Of a DNA stretch of 64,000 bases, positions 8,771 through 17,348 are shown piece after piece. Made by a program: the position numbers and the translations under genes. The notes beneath the pieces are model-generated. The model saw only the letters and a program-made list of their open reading frames with translations. It had not been told where the DNA came from and made no database searches. This DNA is from Lascolabacillus massiliensis (lineage in GTDB: Bacteria > Bacteroidota > Bacteroidia > Bacteroidales > Dysgonomonadaceae), in assembly GCF_001282625.1 (NCBI RefSeq), contig NZ_CTEJ01000002.1, positions 994,501 through 1,058,500 of the forward strand, given 5' to 3'. The stretch's first letter is position 1, and the number at the start of each line of letters is the position of its first letter.

Positions 8771-8817
8771 ACTTATCCTATTAATATTGTAATAAAGTGA
8801 TCATAAATTAATTGCTA

Positions 8818-9444
8818 CTATTTCTGACCAAAAATCAAATTATTTGCAATTTCAATCTCTTTCATTGAAACAGAATGCACTTTGCCAGGGAAAACCTTTT
8901 CAGTGACCGAAGCATTCATCTCTTTAAAGAAACCTGAAGTAGATAGAACACGATCAACAGGCACATGTGCATCTGGATCACCGGTACTCAGCATAACAGG
9001 TGTTTGTTCAAAATCTCCTTTATATTTTGCAGGATCAATTTCATCTCCTATCAATCCTCCTGTAAAGGCTACAATTCCTCCATAACGCTGTGCATTACGA
9101 GCTGTGTACTCCAAAGTGAGACAGGCTCCCTGAGAGAATCCGAGAAAATAGATATTTTCTGCAGTGAAACCATGATTCAGCAACTCTTCAAATGTCTTAC
9201 CAACAATATCGATAGCTGATGATAGCCATGGCTCATTTTCTTCTATTGGTGCAAGAAAAGAATAGGGATACCAGGTGCTATTTGTTGCTTGTGGAGCAAC
9301 GAGTGCAAAACCGGGAAGTTCAAGATATTGTGATATCGAGAGGATATCTTCTGCTTTTCCTCCTCTTCCATGAAGCATAATTATAGCTTTATCAGCCTCA
9401 TTAACCGATACTCCACCATATTTTATATCAAGTATATGTGACAT
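8818..9444 (-). CDS. Alpha/beta hydrolase, carboxylesterase/phospholipase family (MhqD-like)
   Basis: This 208-residue serine hydrolase has an oxyanion-side motif MLHGRGG (about residues 23-29) and the nucleophile elbow GFSQGA (about 102-107). The probable acid is in STGDPDAHVP and the probable His in GKVHSVS near the C-terminus, giving a Ser-Asp-His triad. The size matches small cytoplasmic carboxylesterases. It follows the VOC dioxygenase by 7 bases on the same strand. Bacillus subtilis MhqD is a hydrolase of this family acting in 2-methylhydroquinone resistance, and MhqO is the dioxygenase partner. The specific substrate here is inferred from that parallel only. Confidence 0.88.
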   Translation of the reverse strand: MSHILDIKYGGVSVNEADKAIIMLHGRGGKAEDILSISQYLELPGFALVAPQATNSTWYPYSFLAPIEENEPWLSSAIDIVGKTFEELLNHGFTAENIYFLGFSQGACLTLEYTARNAQRYGGIVAFTGGLIGDEIDPAKYKGDFEQTPVMLSTGDPDAHVPVDRVLSTSGFFKEMNASVTEKVFPGKVHSVSMKEIEIANNLIFGQK

Positions 9445-9451
9445 TATTTTC

Positions 9452-10384
9452 TTATTTTAAATCAGGAAGAACACTCTCAATCTTATCCCTCATACTCTCA
9501 TACCTTTTTGGTAACCTTAGAGAACTGCCCAGTTTATCAAGTGGTTCATCAACAGTAAATCCGGGGTTATCGGTAGCCAGTTCAAACAACACTCCTCCCG
9601 GCTCTCTGAAATAGAGTGAGAAAAAGTAATCGCGATTAATTTTTGGAGTAATCTGCAGACCTGCTTCAGTCACTCTTTTTCTAACCTCCATAAGGATATT
9701 ATCATCCTTAACCCTAAAAGCTATATGATGATTGGTTCCACCGGCATTTCTTCCACCCGGTGCTTCACTATCCTCTAAAATATCTATATAATTTGCATTA
9801 TTTACAGTATCAACTGCAAATCTATACCTGTTGCCTTCATGCTTAATTTGAGTGTACCCCAATATATCTGTCAGAACACTTGCAGTTGGTCCGGCCGACC
9901 AAAGTGTAAGAGTAACAGTATGAAATCCTCTTATAGCAACCTCTTTCCCAATCTGATCCGTTGTCCACGGCTCTCTGTCATCATTTTTTTCAGGAATTAC
10001 AAGTTGCAACTGCATTCCGTCTGGATCATTAAATGATAAAACTTTCTCATTAAAGATAACACTCTCTTGAGATTCGATTCCAAAACTCTGGAGTCTGCTT
10101 TTCCAGAAATCAAAACTTCCCGAAGGAACTGAGTAGGCAGTATGTGTTGCCATTCCGGCACCATTAACACCCTTACCTATTCCCTCCCAGGGAAAGAAAG
10201 TTATTATTGTGCCGGGAGTACCCTGCTCATCGCCAAAGTAGAAATGATAAGTACCGGGATCATCAAAGTTTACAGTCTTTTTTACAAGTCTGAGGCCAAG
10301 TACATTTGTGTAAAAATCAAAATTGCCTTGTGCACTGTTGGATATTGCAGTTACATGATGCAGCCCTAATATATCTGTTTTCAT
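9452..10384 (-). CDS. Ring-cleaving dioxygenase of the glyoxalase/VOC superfamily (MhqO-like)
   Basis: The 310-residue protein has two VOC halves. The first begins LGLHHVTAISNSAQGNFDFY (residues about 6-25), the second RGFHTVTLTLWSA (about 150-163). Likely metal ligands are His in LHHVTAI, His in TNHHIAFRV and Glu in GGVLFELATD. Length and motifs fit the MhqO/LinE-like group that opens hydroquinone-type rings. It is the first gene of the operon dioxygenase-hydrolase-cupin. No MarR-type regulator like MhqR is in the window, and I see no clear promoter box upstream. The call as family member is firm; the natural substrate is not known. Confidence 0.88.
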   Translation of the reverse strand: MKTDILGLHHVTAISNSAQGNFDFYTNVLGLRLVKKTVNFDDPGTYHFYFGDEQGTPGTIITFFPWEGIGKGVNGAGMATHTAYSVPSGSFDFWKSRLQSFGIESQESVIFNEKVLSFNDPDGMQLQLVIPEKNDDREPWTTDQIGKEVAIRGFHTVTLTLWSAGPTASVLTDILGYTQIKHEGNRYRFAVDTVNNANYIDILEDSEAPGGRNAGGTNHHIAFRVKDDNILMEVRKRVTEAGLQITPKINRDYFFSLYFREPGGVLFELATDNPGFTVDEPLDKLGSSLRLPKRYESMRDKIESVLPDLK

Positions 10385-10543
10385 CTATATCTGTATTTTT
10401 ATTATTCTATTTATCTATAACAAGCTGTATATCGAAAAGTTCACACTCTAATACTGAACATTAAAAATCACTACTAATTAATATGCTTAAGCTGTTTAAA
10501 ATCAACATGTATATTATAAGACTAAAAATTATAAGTCAACTTT

Positions 10544-10574
10544 TTTGTGATTTTATGAAATTGATGTATCTTTG
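10544..10574 (+). promoter_or_regulatory. Bacteroidota-type promoter for tRNA-Arg
   Basis: TTTG (10544-10547) and TATCTTTG (10567-10574) are spaced by 19 bases. The tRNA begins 13 bases after the -7 box, which fits a start at about 10581 and a very short 5' leader for RNase P. Confidence 0.85.
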
Positions 10575-10587
10575 CACTCTCAAATAA

Positions 10588-10661
10588 GGCCCCGTAGCTC
10601 AACTGAATAGAGTATCTGACTACGGATCAGAAGGTTCCAGGTTTGAACCCTGGCGGGGTCA
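10588..10661 (+). tRNA. tRNA-Arg (anticodon ACG)
   Basis: The 74-base gene folds as a standard cloverleaf. The acceptor arms are GGCCCCG and CGGGGTC (one G-U pair), the anticodon stem is TCTGA/TCAGA with loop CTACGGA giving anticodon ACG, and the T arm is CCAGG-TTTGAAC-CCTGG. The discriminator is A at 10661 and CCA is not encoded. The A34 is normally edited to inosine by TadA to read CGU, CGC and CGA. An intrinsic terminator follows 20 bases later, so the gene is a single-tRNA transcription unit. Confidence 0.97.
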
Positions 10662-10680
10662 CTCGAAACAACGCACGCCT

Positions 10681-10719
10681 AAAAGCTGCCTGACTGTAAA
10701 AAAGTCAGGTGGCTTTTTT
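10681..10719 (+). terminator. Rho-independent terminator after tRNA-Arg
   Basis: AAAAGCTGCCTGACT pairs with AGTCAGGTGGCTTTT (two G-U pairs) around an A-rich loop and ends in a T run. It starts 20 bases after the tRNA and ends that transcript before the divergently unrelated gene at 10878. Confidence 0.9.
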
Positions 10720-10842
10720 GTTATATTCAAGAATAATGGTACAGTAAATCTTTTCCTGTCCTATTAACTGGAGTGGGCAACATGAGGGGAGTCAGGACTT
10801 TAATTTCTTTAGTTCTTAATAAAAAAAATTTAAACTTTTATC

Positions 10843-10850
10843 TATATTTG
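10843..10850 (+). promoter_or_regulatory. Probable -7 box for the reductase-polyferredoxin operon
   Basis: TATATTTG matches TAnnTTTG and lies 28 bases before the ATG at 10878. No TTTG is found 19-21 bases upstream, so the -33 element is weak or absent. Confidence 0.5.
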
Positions 10851-10877
10851 TGACATACTATAAAAAACATATAAGCT

Positions 10878-12254
10878 ATGAAAGGGGACGATGGAAAACA
10901 TAAAATCTCGCGAAGAGCAGCCTTAAAATACATGGGAATTGGTGCAGCAGCTATACCAGCAAGCTTTTATCTGAACAGCTGTGGGAAAAAAATAAAAACC
11001 GACCAGATCGTTCCGGATTTAACGAACATCCCAACAGATAAAATGACTTATAGAACATTGTCAAAAGCTGGTGACAGGATTTCTCTGTTAGGATTTGGTA
11101 CAATGCGCTATCCTACAGTGGAAAGAGAGACTCCTGAAGGGGTAAGGAGATTCATTGATGAGGAAAAAGCAGAACAGCTTATCGATTACGCTATGGCACA
11201 CGGCATTAACTACTATGATACTGCATGGATGTACCACCAGGGTGAATCTGAGACATTTACCGGTAAAATACTGAAAAAATATCCAAGAAACAGTTTTTAT
11301 GTCTCAACAAAATTACCAGGTAGCGTTAAATCAAGAGAGGATGCAATTGCTACTTATCACAAGCAGATGGAAAAACTTCAGGTAGATTATTTCGATTATT
11401 ATCACCTGCACAGCCTAAGTAGTGATTCAATGTATGAGCGCATTTATAAAGAATGGGGAATGCTGGATTTCCTGCTGAATGAAAAGAAGGAAGGACGTAT
11501 ACGCAACCTGGGGTGGTCTTTTCACGGAGATCAGCAACTATTTAACAAAGTCCTTGCTGAGCCTGTAGAGTGGGATTTCGTGATGATTCAGATGAACTAC
11601 CTGGACTGGAAGTATGGGTATGTTCCTGCCGAATATATGTACAATAAACTGGTGGAGAGAAATATTCCGGTAATGATTATGGAACCTCTGCTGGGAAGTC
11701 GTCTTGCAAAAGTAAGCCGAGCAGTATTGGAGATGATGCAGGAAGAGAGTCCTAACAGCACACCAGCACAGTGGGCATTTCGTTTTGCAGGTTCACATCC
11801 GAATGTTATGGTGGTATTGAGTGGCATGACATTAATGGAACATCTGCAGGAAAATATTAAAACATTCTCTCCTCTTGTTCAGATTAATGATAAACAAAAA
11901 GATATGCTACTCACAGCTGCAGATATAATACGTTCCATAAAAACTATCCCATGCACAGATTGCAAATATTGTGTTCCATGTCCATATGGTGTTGATATTC
12001 CGGGAGTGCTGCTATATTACAACAAGGCTACCTGGGATAGCAATCTGCCAAATCTGGATGGGCCTCGCGATGCTGAGTTTAAACGTTCATCCAGGGCATT
12101 TTTAACAGATTACAACCGTACTATTCCCGAACTGGAGCAGGCAAACCATTGCATTAATTGCGGGGAGTGCGAAATTACCTGTCCTCAGAACATAAAAATA
12201 CCCACAGAATTACTAAATATAGACAACCTTGTTCAACAATTAAAAACAACCTGA
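10878..12254 (+). CDS. Tat-exported aldo/keto reductase with C-terminal 4Fe-4S domain
   Basis: The 458-residue protein starts with a twin-arginine motif SRRAALKYMG (about residues 12-21), a hydrophobic stretch and a possible lipobox LNSC, so it is probably an exported, membrane-anchored protein. The AKR domain spans about residues 50-350 with the catalytic tetrad visible: Asp and Tyr in YDTAWMYHQGE, Lys in STKLPG and His in YYHLHS. The C-terminus carries two ferredoxin clusters, CTDCKYCVPCPYGVDIP and CINCGECEITCPQNIKIP. It is followed after 4 bases by a membrane polyferredoxin gene. The pair suggests electrons passed from the membrane to a periplasmic reductase; the substrate is unknown. Confidence 0.92.
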   Translation: MKGDDGKHKISRRAALKYMGIGAAAIPASFYLNSCGKKIKTDQIVPDLTNIPTDKMTYRTLSKAGDRISLLGFGTMRYPTVERETPEGVRRFIDEEKAEQLIDYAMAHGINYYDTAWMYHQGESETFTGKILKKYPRNSFYVSTKLPGSVKSREDAIATYHKQMEKLQVDYFDYYHLHSLSSDSMYERIYKEWGMLDFLLNEKKEGRIRNLGWSFHGDQQLFNKVLAEPVEWDFVMIQMNYLDWKYGYVPAEYMYNKLVERNIPVMIMEPLLGSRLAKVSRAVLEMMQEESPNSTPAQWAFRFAGSHPNVMVVLSGMTLMEHLQENIKTFSPLVQINDKQKDMLLTAADIIRSIKTIPCTDCKYCVPCPYGVDIPGVLLYYNKATWDSNLPNLDGPRDAEFKRSSRAFLTDYNRTIPELEQANHCINCGECEITCPQNIKIPTELLNIDNLVQQLKTT

Positions 12255-12258
12255 TGCC

Positions 12259-13809
12259 ATGTTAAAGAAAATAAGAGTTGCTTTGGCAATAGCCTTTTTT
12301 ATTGTTATTTCATTATTATTTCTCGATATCTCGGGAGTTTTGAACAAGTATTTTGCTTATTTCGCAGAGCTTCAGTTTGTACCTGCTTTGCTATCGATCA
12401 ATGTTGTTGTACTAATTCTGCTGGTCCTGCTTACTTTTGTTTTCGGCAGGATTTACTGTTCTATTATTTGTCCTACCGGAGTGTATCAGGATATCATCTC
12501 TTACTTTGCCAGAAGAATTAAATCCAAAAAAGCACGCCGATACAGCTACTCTGCTGCAAAAACCATATTAAGAATTACAATTCTTGCGTTTTTTACTGTT
12601 GGAGTTGTAGCCGGAATAGGCTTTATTACCGCAATATTAGACCCTTACGGATCGTATGGTCGCATAGCGACTGAACTGATCAGTCCTGTATACAAATCAG
12701 CAAACAATCTGTTTGCAAAAATACTGGGAGATCAGAGTTATACTTTCACTACTTCTCAGATATGGATTAAGAGCATATTTTCGTTAGTACTGGCCTCACT
12801 ATCACTTTTAATAATAGGATTACTTGCATGGAGAAGCGGTCGCACCTACTGTAACACTTTCTGTCCCGTTGGTACTATACTTGGATATATAAGCAAATTC
12901 TCAATCTTTAAACTCCAAATTGACAAAACATCTTGTACCACATGTGGTAGATGTGCAAGGGATTGCAAGGCATCATGTATAGATTTTAAAAACCATACTA
13001 TAGACTATACACGATGTGTTACCTGTTTCAACTGTATTGAATCTTGCAAAGATGGAAGTATGAGCTACTCATTAAGAAAAAGAACCGTAGAGCAGCCATT
13101 TGAAAAAATAGGCGTTTTACCAGAGAGCTCTTCTCGTCGTCAGTTTCTCATAACTTCACTTATATTAACTGCTTCTGCTGCAGAATTGAGAGCTCAGGAA
13201 AAAAAGAGAAGTATGATTAAATTTCCGGCAGTCCGAAAAGAAAGATATAAACGACCTGTTCCCATTTCTCCTCCCGGATCGCTGAGTCATGAAAATCTCA
13301 ACAGTAAATGCACTGCCTGCCTGTTGTGTGTCAATCAATGCCCTGAAAAAATTATTCACCCATCTGTAAACGAATATGGATGGACAGCTGTTATGCAACC
13401 TACTCTTTCTTTCGAACGTGGGTATTGTAAAACAGATTGCACAGTTTGCTCCGATGTTTGTCCAACCAATGCTATTACAAAGTTTTCAAAAGAAGAAAAA
13501 ACAAAGGTGGCTTTGGGACATGCGATATACATACGTGAGAATTGCATTGTTGTTAAAGATGATGTAAATTGCGACGGTTGCTGGAGAATCTGTCCCACAG
13601 ATGCTATTACCCGTAAATATCGTGATAACGGAGACCCATATACTCCCCCATCCGATCAACCAAATGCAAATACAGTCGATTTGAGACTTGTTCCTGTAGT
13701 GAACAAAGATAAATGTATCGGTTGTGGTGCTTGCGAGTATATCTGCCCTGCTCGTCCACTAACGGCTATATTTGTAAAAGGTTATAAAAAACATCGGATA
13801 TTGAATTAG
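12259..13809 (+). CDS. Membrane polyferredoxin, NapH-like half fused to a NapG-like Tat half
   Basis: The 516-residue protein has an N-terminal membrane part (about residues 1-210) with several hydrophobic helices and two NapH/CcoG-type motifs, GRIYCSIICPTGVYQD and GRTYCNTFCPVGTILG. Ferredoxin motifs follow: CTTCGRCARDC and CVTCFNCIESC. At residues 290-300 there is an internal SSRRQFL twin-arginine motif followed by a hydrophobic segment ending in ASAAELRAQ, like the Tat signal of NapG. A second ferredoxin half follows with CTACLLCVNQC, CTVCSDVC, CDGCWRIC and CIGCGACEYIC. It lies 4 bases after the reductase gene, and probably serves as its quinol-linked electron donor (inference). Confidence 0.9.
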   Translation: MLKKIRVALAIAFFIVISLLFLDISGVLNKYFAYFAELQFVPALLSINVVVLILLVLLTFVFGRIYCSIICPTGVYQDIISYFARRIKSKKARRYSYSAAKTILRITILAFFTVGVVAGIGFITAILDPYGSYGRIATELISPVYKSANNLFAKILGDQSYTFTTSQIWIKSIFSLVLASLSLLIIGLLAWRSGRTYCNTFCPVGTILGYISKFSIFKLQIDKTSCTTCGRCARDCKASCIDFKNHTIDYTRCVTCFNCIESCKDGSMSYSLRKRTVEQPFEKIGVLPESSSRRQFLITSLILTASAAELRAQEKKRSMIKFPAVRKERYKRPVPISPPGSLSHENLNSKCTACLLCVNQCPEKIIHPSVNEYGWTAVMQPTLSFERGYCKTDCTVCSDVCPTNAITKFSKEEKTKVALGHAIYIRENCIVVKDDVNCDGCWRICPTDAITRKYRDNGDPYTPPSDQPNANTVDLRLVPVVNKDKCIGCGACEYICPARPLTAIFVKGYKKHRILN

Positions 13810-13893
13810 TCGATAATAAAGTGTGATATTCTATCAATATTTATTCGAATATTATTAAGTAATACTAAGCATTGAAAAAGGATGTACATGGGT

Positions 13894-13930
13894 TTTATCA
13901 TCCTCATTAAATTATGAGGTTGATATGAAG
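13894..13930. repeat. Intergenic repeat, copy A
   Basis: These 37 bases match 30705-30741 at 33 of 37 positions. Weaker similarity (atgaag/agtat-rich sequence) continues to about 13975. The copy contains CCTCAT-loop-ATGAGG, a 6-bp inverted repeat. It lies in the 211-base gap between the convergent polyferredoxin gene and mgtE. No coding frame or transposase is linked to it. Confidence 0.6.
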
Positions 13931-14020
13931 AGTATAAGAAGAAGGTATGAAGAAGAGACAGACTTGGTACGGCAAATTCACATTGTATCTATCACCTTTA
14001 TAACTGAAAAACGACTTTTA

Positions 14021-15361
14021 TCACATCCCGAAATACAATTTTGCCATAGAGAAATAAATAAGCACGCCTGAGATGTCGCATATGGTTGTTATCAACGGCG
14101 CACTGGCAGTGGCAGGGTCTAACTTAAGACGGGTGAAAACAAAAGGCAATAGCATGCCTACCACACTCCCTACAACTACAATCAGAACCATTGTGAGTGA
14201 TACAACCGGAATAATATCCGGAGCACGCCAAGATGCTACAACAGAAACACCTACTGCCATTGTAAGACCAAGCAGAAGTGCTACAGCTAATTCTTTGCTC
14301 AATAAGCGTACCCAGTCTCTTCCACGAACATCACCCTTTCCAAGCGACCGTATCATTAGCGTGGCTGATTGCGAACCGGCATTTCCGCCACTATCAATCA
14401 GGAGAGGTAGAAAAAACACTAATGAGACCATGGATTCTATAACTGTGTCGAAACGCGACATCGCATAGCCCGAGAATATGTTCATTAAAACCAGTGCCAT
14501 AAGCCATCCGATACGTTTTTTATAGATAAAAGAGACTGATGCTTGTACAGGGTTTATAATAGCGTCTTTAACACCGACAAATCGGTGGAAGTCTTCGGTC
14601 TGTTCCTCTTCTGCCACATCGAGGATATCATCTACCGTAACAATACCGAGCAAGGTGTTTGAACTGTCTACAACCGGCAAGGCTACACGATTATAATCCT
14701 TGAAAACATGAACAGCAGTCTCCTGATCATCAAACGCGCTTAACACGATCAACTCATGTTTAGTAAGATCATCGATTTTATCATCGGGATCTGCTAGCAA
14801 AATATCCCGAATACGAAGGTCGTTAATTAGTTTCCAGTTTTGATCAACAACATAAACCACGCTTAAGGTTTCGGCATCTACTCCAAATCGGCGAATATGA
14901 CTTAGAGTTTCTTTTACAGTAAAGTGCGACTTTACGGCAACATACTTTGGAGTCATCAACCGTCCAATGCTGTCTTCAGGGTAGCCAAGAAGTTGAGTGG
15001 TTATTTGAAGGTTTTCTTTACTCATAAGCTGCATCAGCTGCTGAGCCACTTTTCCGGTTAACTCTTCAAAAAGAGCTGTTCGGTCGTCCGGCTCTATATC
15101 ATTCATCAGGTTGGTCAGGAGAGTTGCATGCTGAGCAAGTCCATCGATGATTTTTTTTTGTTTGGAAGGATCGAGCTCCTGAAACACCTGTTTTGCTTTT
15201 CCCCTGGGAAGAAAGCGGAATAAGATGGTAGACTGCAGCTCATTGCTTCGCTCGATTAGCGTAACAATTGCAGGTACATCCAACTTAGTAAGCTCCTCTT
15301 TGAGCAAAGTCCACACCTCATTCTTTATTAGCGTGTGAATAATTGTGTGAGCATTTGTCAT
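14021..15361 (-). CDS. mgtE: Magnesium transporter MgtE
   Basis: MgtE is a dimeric inner-membrane Mg2+ channel gated by its cytoplasmic Mg2+-sensing domains. The 446-residue protein has the normal order: an N-terminal helical superhelix (about 1-125), two CBS domains (about 130-255, with PKYVAVKSHFTVKET and LLGIVTVDDILD), a connecting plug helix and five membrane helices (about 280-446). The pore-lining region LLIDSGGNAGSQSATLMIR is present. Its ATG overlaps the recQ stop by 4 bases, which implies translational coupling in a recJ-recQ-mgtE transcript. I see no M-box riboswitch. Confidence 0.96.
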   Translation of the reverse strand: MTNAHTIIHTLIKNEVWTLLKEELTKLDVPAIVTLIERSNELQSTILFRFLPRGKAKQVFQELDPSKQKKIIDGLAQHATLLTNLMNDIEPDDRTALFEELTGKVAQQLMQLMSKENLQITTQLLGYPEDSIGRLMTPKYVAVKSHFTVKETLSHIRRFGVDAETLSVVYVVDQNWKLINDLRIRDILLADPDDKIDDLTKHELIVLSAFDDQETAVHVFKDYNRVALPVVDSSNTLLGIVTVDDILDVAEEEQTEDFHRFVGVKDAIINPVQASVSFIYKKRIGWLMALVLMNIFSGYAMSRFDTVIESMVSLVFFLPLLIDSGGNAGSQSATLMIRSLGKGDVRGRDWVRLLSKELAVALLLGLTMAVGVSVVASWRAPDIIPVVSLTMVLIVVVGSVVGMLLPFVFTRLKLDPATASAPLITTICDISGVLIYFSMAKLYFGM

Positions 15362-17334
15362 AAACGTTTTCCTTTCGAAATCCTGTCATCCTCCAAGATC
15401 AATTCCCCCGAATCGATCTTAAAACGGATTACCTTGATTATTTTATCATTGTTTTCGCCTTGTTTACTAAAGGATGTTGTTTCTGAAGAAGATATTGCCA
15501 AAGTTTCTGACTCTGAGATAGAATCAACAAGTTCATTTAAACGATAAGTAGTTTGTGATTTAAAGGCCTCTTCCAGCTTTTCTCCGATCAGTCGATACTC
15601 CCAGTTGCTAAGTCCAGACTCATTCTTTCTGAGACAGACATCGCAGCAACCGCAGTCTTTTGAATTGGTTTCTCCAAAATAAACCAACAGCATACGACTA
15701 CGACAGACATCACTGTTTTCGGCGTAGTCAATTATAGAATGTATCCTTTTACTGAAACGCTTTTTACGTTCTTCATATACTGATTGAGGTATAGTAATAA
15801 ACTTAATATCCTCACGTGAGGAGGTGTAGATTATAAATGGTGTTTTTTTAGCCGGAACATAAGATATATAGCGCAGCTTTGATAAGTTGACAAGAATATC
15901 ATAAACCTCCTGACGTGTTTTGCCTATCCTGCTTGCCAGCATAGATTCATCTATATAAATATCGTCAGAGAACACTCCGGTGTAACTTCTCATAATAGTG
16001 TGAAGAAGTTCGTCAGTTATCGGCTCCAGTCGCAAAGAATACATATCATCCCTATAAATGAGAAATCTCAGTTTTGAACGAGCATCAATTTCATCAGTAT
16101 ATTCCAGATATCCGGCCAGCTCAAGAATTTTCAAAGCATGATGAGTCTGAAGTGAGGGTAGTTTGAAACGACTGCAGAATTCTATGAGATCAAAATCGAA
16201 CGCTCTGCCTGCACCTGATCCAACTGCTACCTGAAAGTAGTTTCCAAGTGCCTCATACACACGAACTATAAGCTCTTTTTCAGGAAATGTATCACTAATT
16301 CTTTTTTTAAGTTTGACGCTGTCTGATTTTGTGTATAATATGACTGAGTATGACTTTTTACCATCTCTGCCGGCACGACCTGCTTCCTGGAAGTACTCTT
16401 CGGGTGAGTTGGGAAGGTCCATATGAACAACTATTCGCACATCAGGCTTATCTATACCCATACCAAAAGCATTGGTAGAAACAATTACAGGACACTCATC
16501 ATCTTTCCATGCATTTTGCTTAAAAATCTTGTCTTCATAAGAAAGACCTGCATGAAAATAGTCTGCCCTTAACCCTTCCTTTTTAAGAGTCTGTGCAATC
16601 TCCTTGGTTTGTCTTCTACTTCTGACATAGACTATCCCTGAACCTGGAACTGACTTGAGTATATGAATTAGCTCACCAACTTTATTGTCTGCTGATCTGA
16701 CAACATAAGAGAGGTTATCCCTGAGGAAACTTGTTCTGAAAACATTCTTCTCTTTAAAACGAAGCTTTTCCTGGATATCATCTACTACGTCGGGAGTGGC
16801 TGTTGCAGTGAGAGCAAGTACAGGAACATTAATAAGAGTTTCCCTGATATCTGCAATTTTAAGGTAAGAGGGCCTGAAATCGTATCCCCACTGTGAGATA
16901 CAGTGAGATTCATCAACTACAAGCAGACATACATCCATGGCCTGCAGCTTTGTAAGGAAAATATCGGAAGAGAGACGTTCAGGAGAGACATACAGAAACT
17001 TATAGCCTCCAAATATGCAGTTTTCGAGGGTGGTGATAATCTCATCCCTCGACATTCCAGAGTATACAGCAGCTGCTTTTATTCCTCTTTCACGGAGATT
17101 GTCTACCTGGTCTTTCATTAGTGCAATAAGTGGTGTCACAACAAGACATATTCCATCCATTGCCATTACAGGAACCTGAAATGTGAGAGATTTCCCTCCC
17201 CCAGTAGGCATCAGACCAAGAGTATCTCTCTTTTCCCATACAGATTGAATAATATCCTCCTGCAGAGGACGAAAAGAAGTGTATCCCCAATACTCTTTTA
17301 ATATATTGTGAAACAATTCCGTTTCCATATTCAA
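15358..17334 (-). CDS. recQ: ATP-dependent DNA helicase RecQ
   Basis: RecQ is a 3'-5' superfamily-2 helicase used in recombination and fork restart. The 658-residue protein shows Walker A MPTGGGKS (about 43-50), the DESH box VVDESHCISQWG (about 139), motif VI QEAGRAGRDG and the zinc site of the RQC region, four Cys in CRSRMLL...CGCCDVC (about 565-590). A winged-helix-like region precedes the zinc site in an atypical order, and a short C-terminal tail replaces a clear HRDC domain. The ATG at 17334 or 17328 are both possible starts. It follows recJ by 14 bases and overlaps mgtE by 4. Confidence 0.95.
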   Translation of the reverse strand: MNMETELFHNILKEYWGYTSFRPLQEDIIQSVWEKRDTLGLMPTGGGKSLTFQVPVMAMDGICLVVTPLIALMKDQVDNLRERGIKAAAVYSGMSRDEIITTLENCIFGGYKFLYVSPERLSSDIFLTKLQAMDVCLLVVDESHCISQWGYDFRPSYLKIADIRETLINVPVLALTATATPDVVDDIQEKLRFKEKNVFRTSFLRDNLSYVVRSADNKVGELIHILKSVPGSGIVYVRSRRQTKEIAQTLKKEGLRADYFHAGLSYEDKIFKQNAWKDDECPVIVSTNAFGMGIDKPDVRIVVHMDLPNSPEEYFQEAGRAGRDGKKSYSVILYTKSDSVKLKKRISDTFPEKELIVRVYEALGNYFQVAVGSGAGRAFDFDLIEFCSRFKLPSLQTHHALKILELAGYLEYTDEIDARSKLRFLIYRDDMYSLRLEPITDELLHTIMRSYTGVFSDDIYIDESMLASRIGKTRQEVYDILVNLSKLRYISYVPAKKTPFIIYTSSREDIKFITIPQSVYEERKKRFSKRIHSIIDYAENSDVCRSRMLLVYFGETNSKDCGCCDVCLRKNESGLSNWEYRLIGEKLEEAFKSQTTYRLNELVDSISESETLAISSSETTSFSKQGENNDKIIKVIRFKIDSGELILEDDRISKGKRL

Positions 17335-17348
17335 CCTTGCTCTGTAAT

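Noticed and set aside
14073-14468. 131-codon open frame antisense to mgtE
   Set aside because: It lies wholly inside mgtE on the other strand, with no recognisable protein pattern, so it is a shadow of the coding frame.
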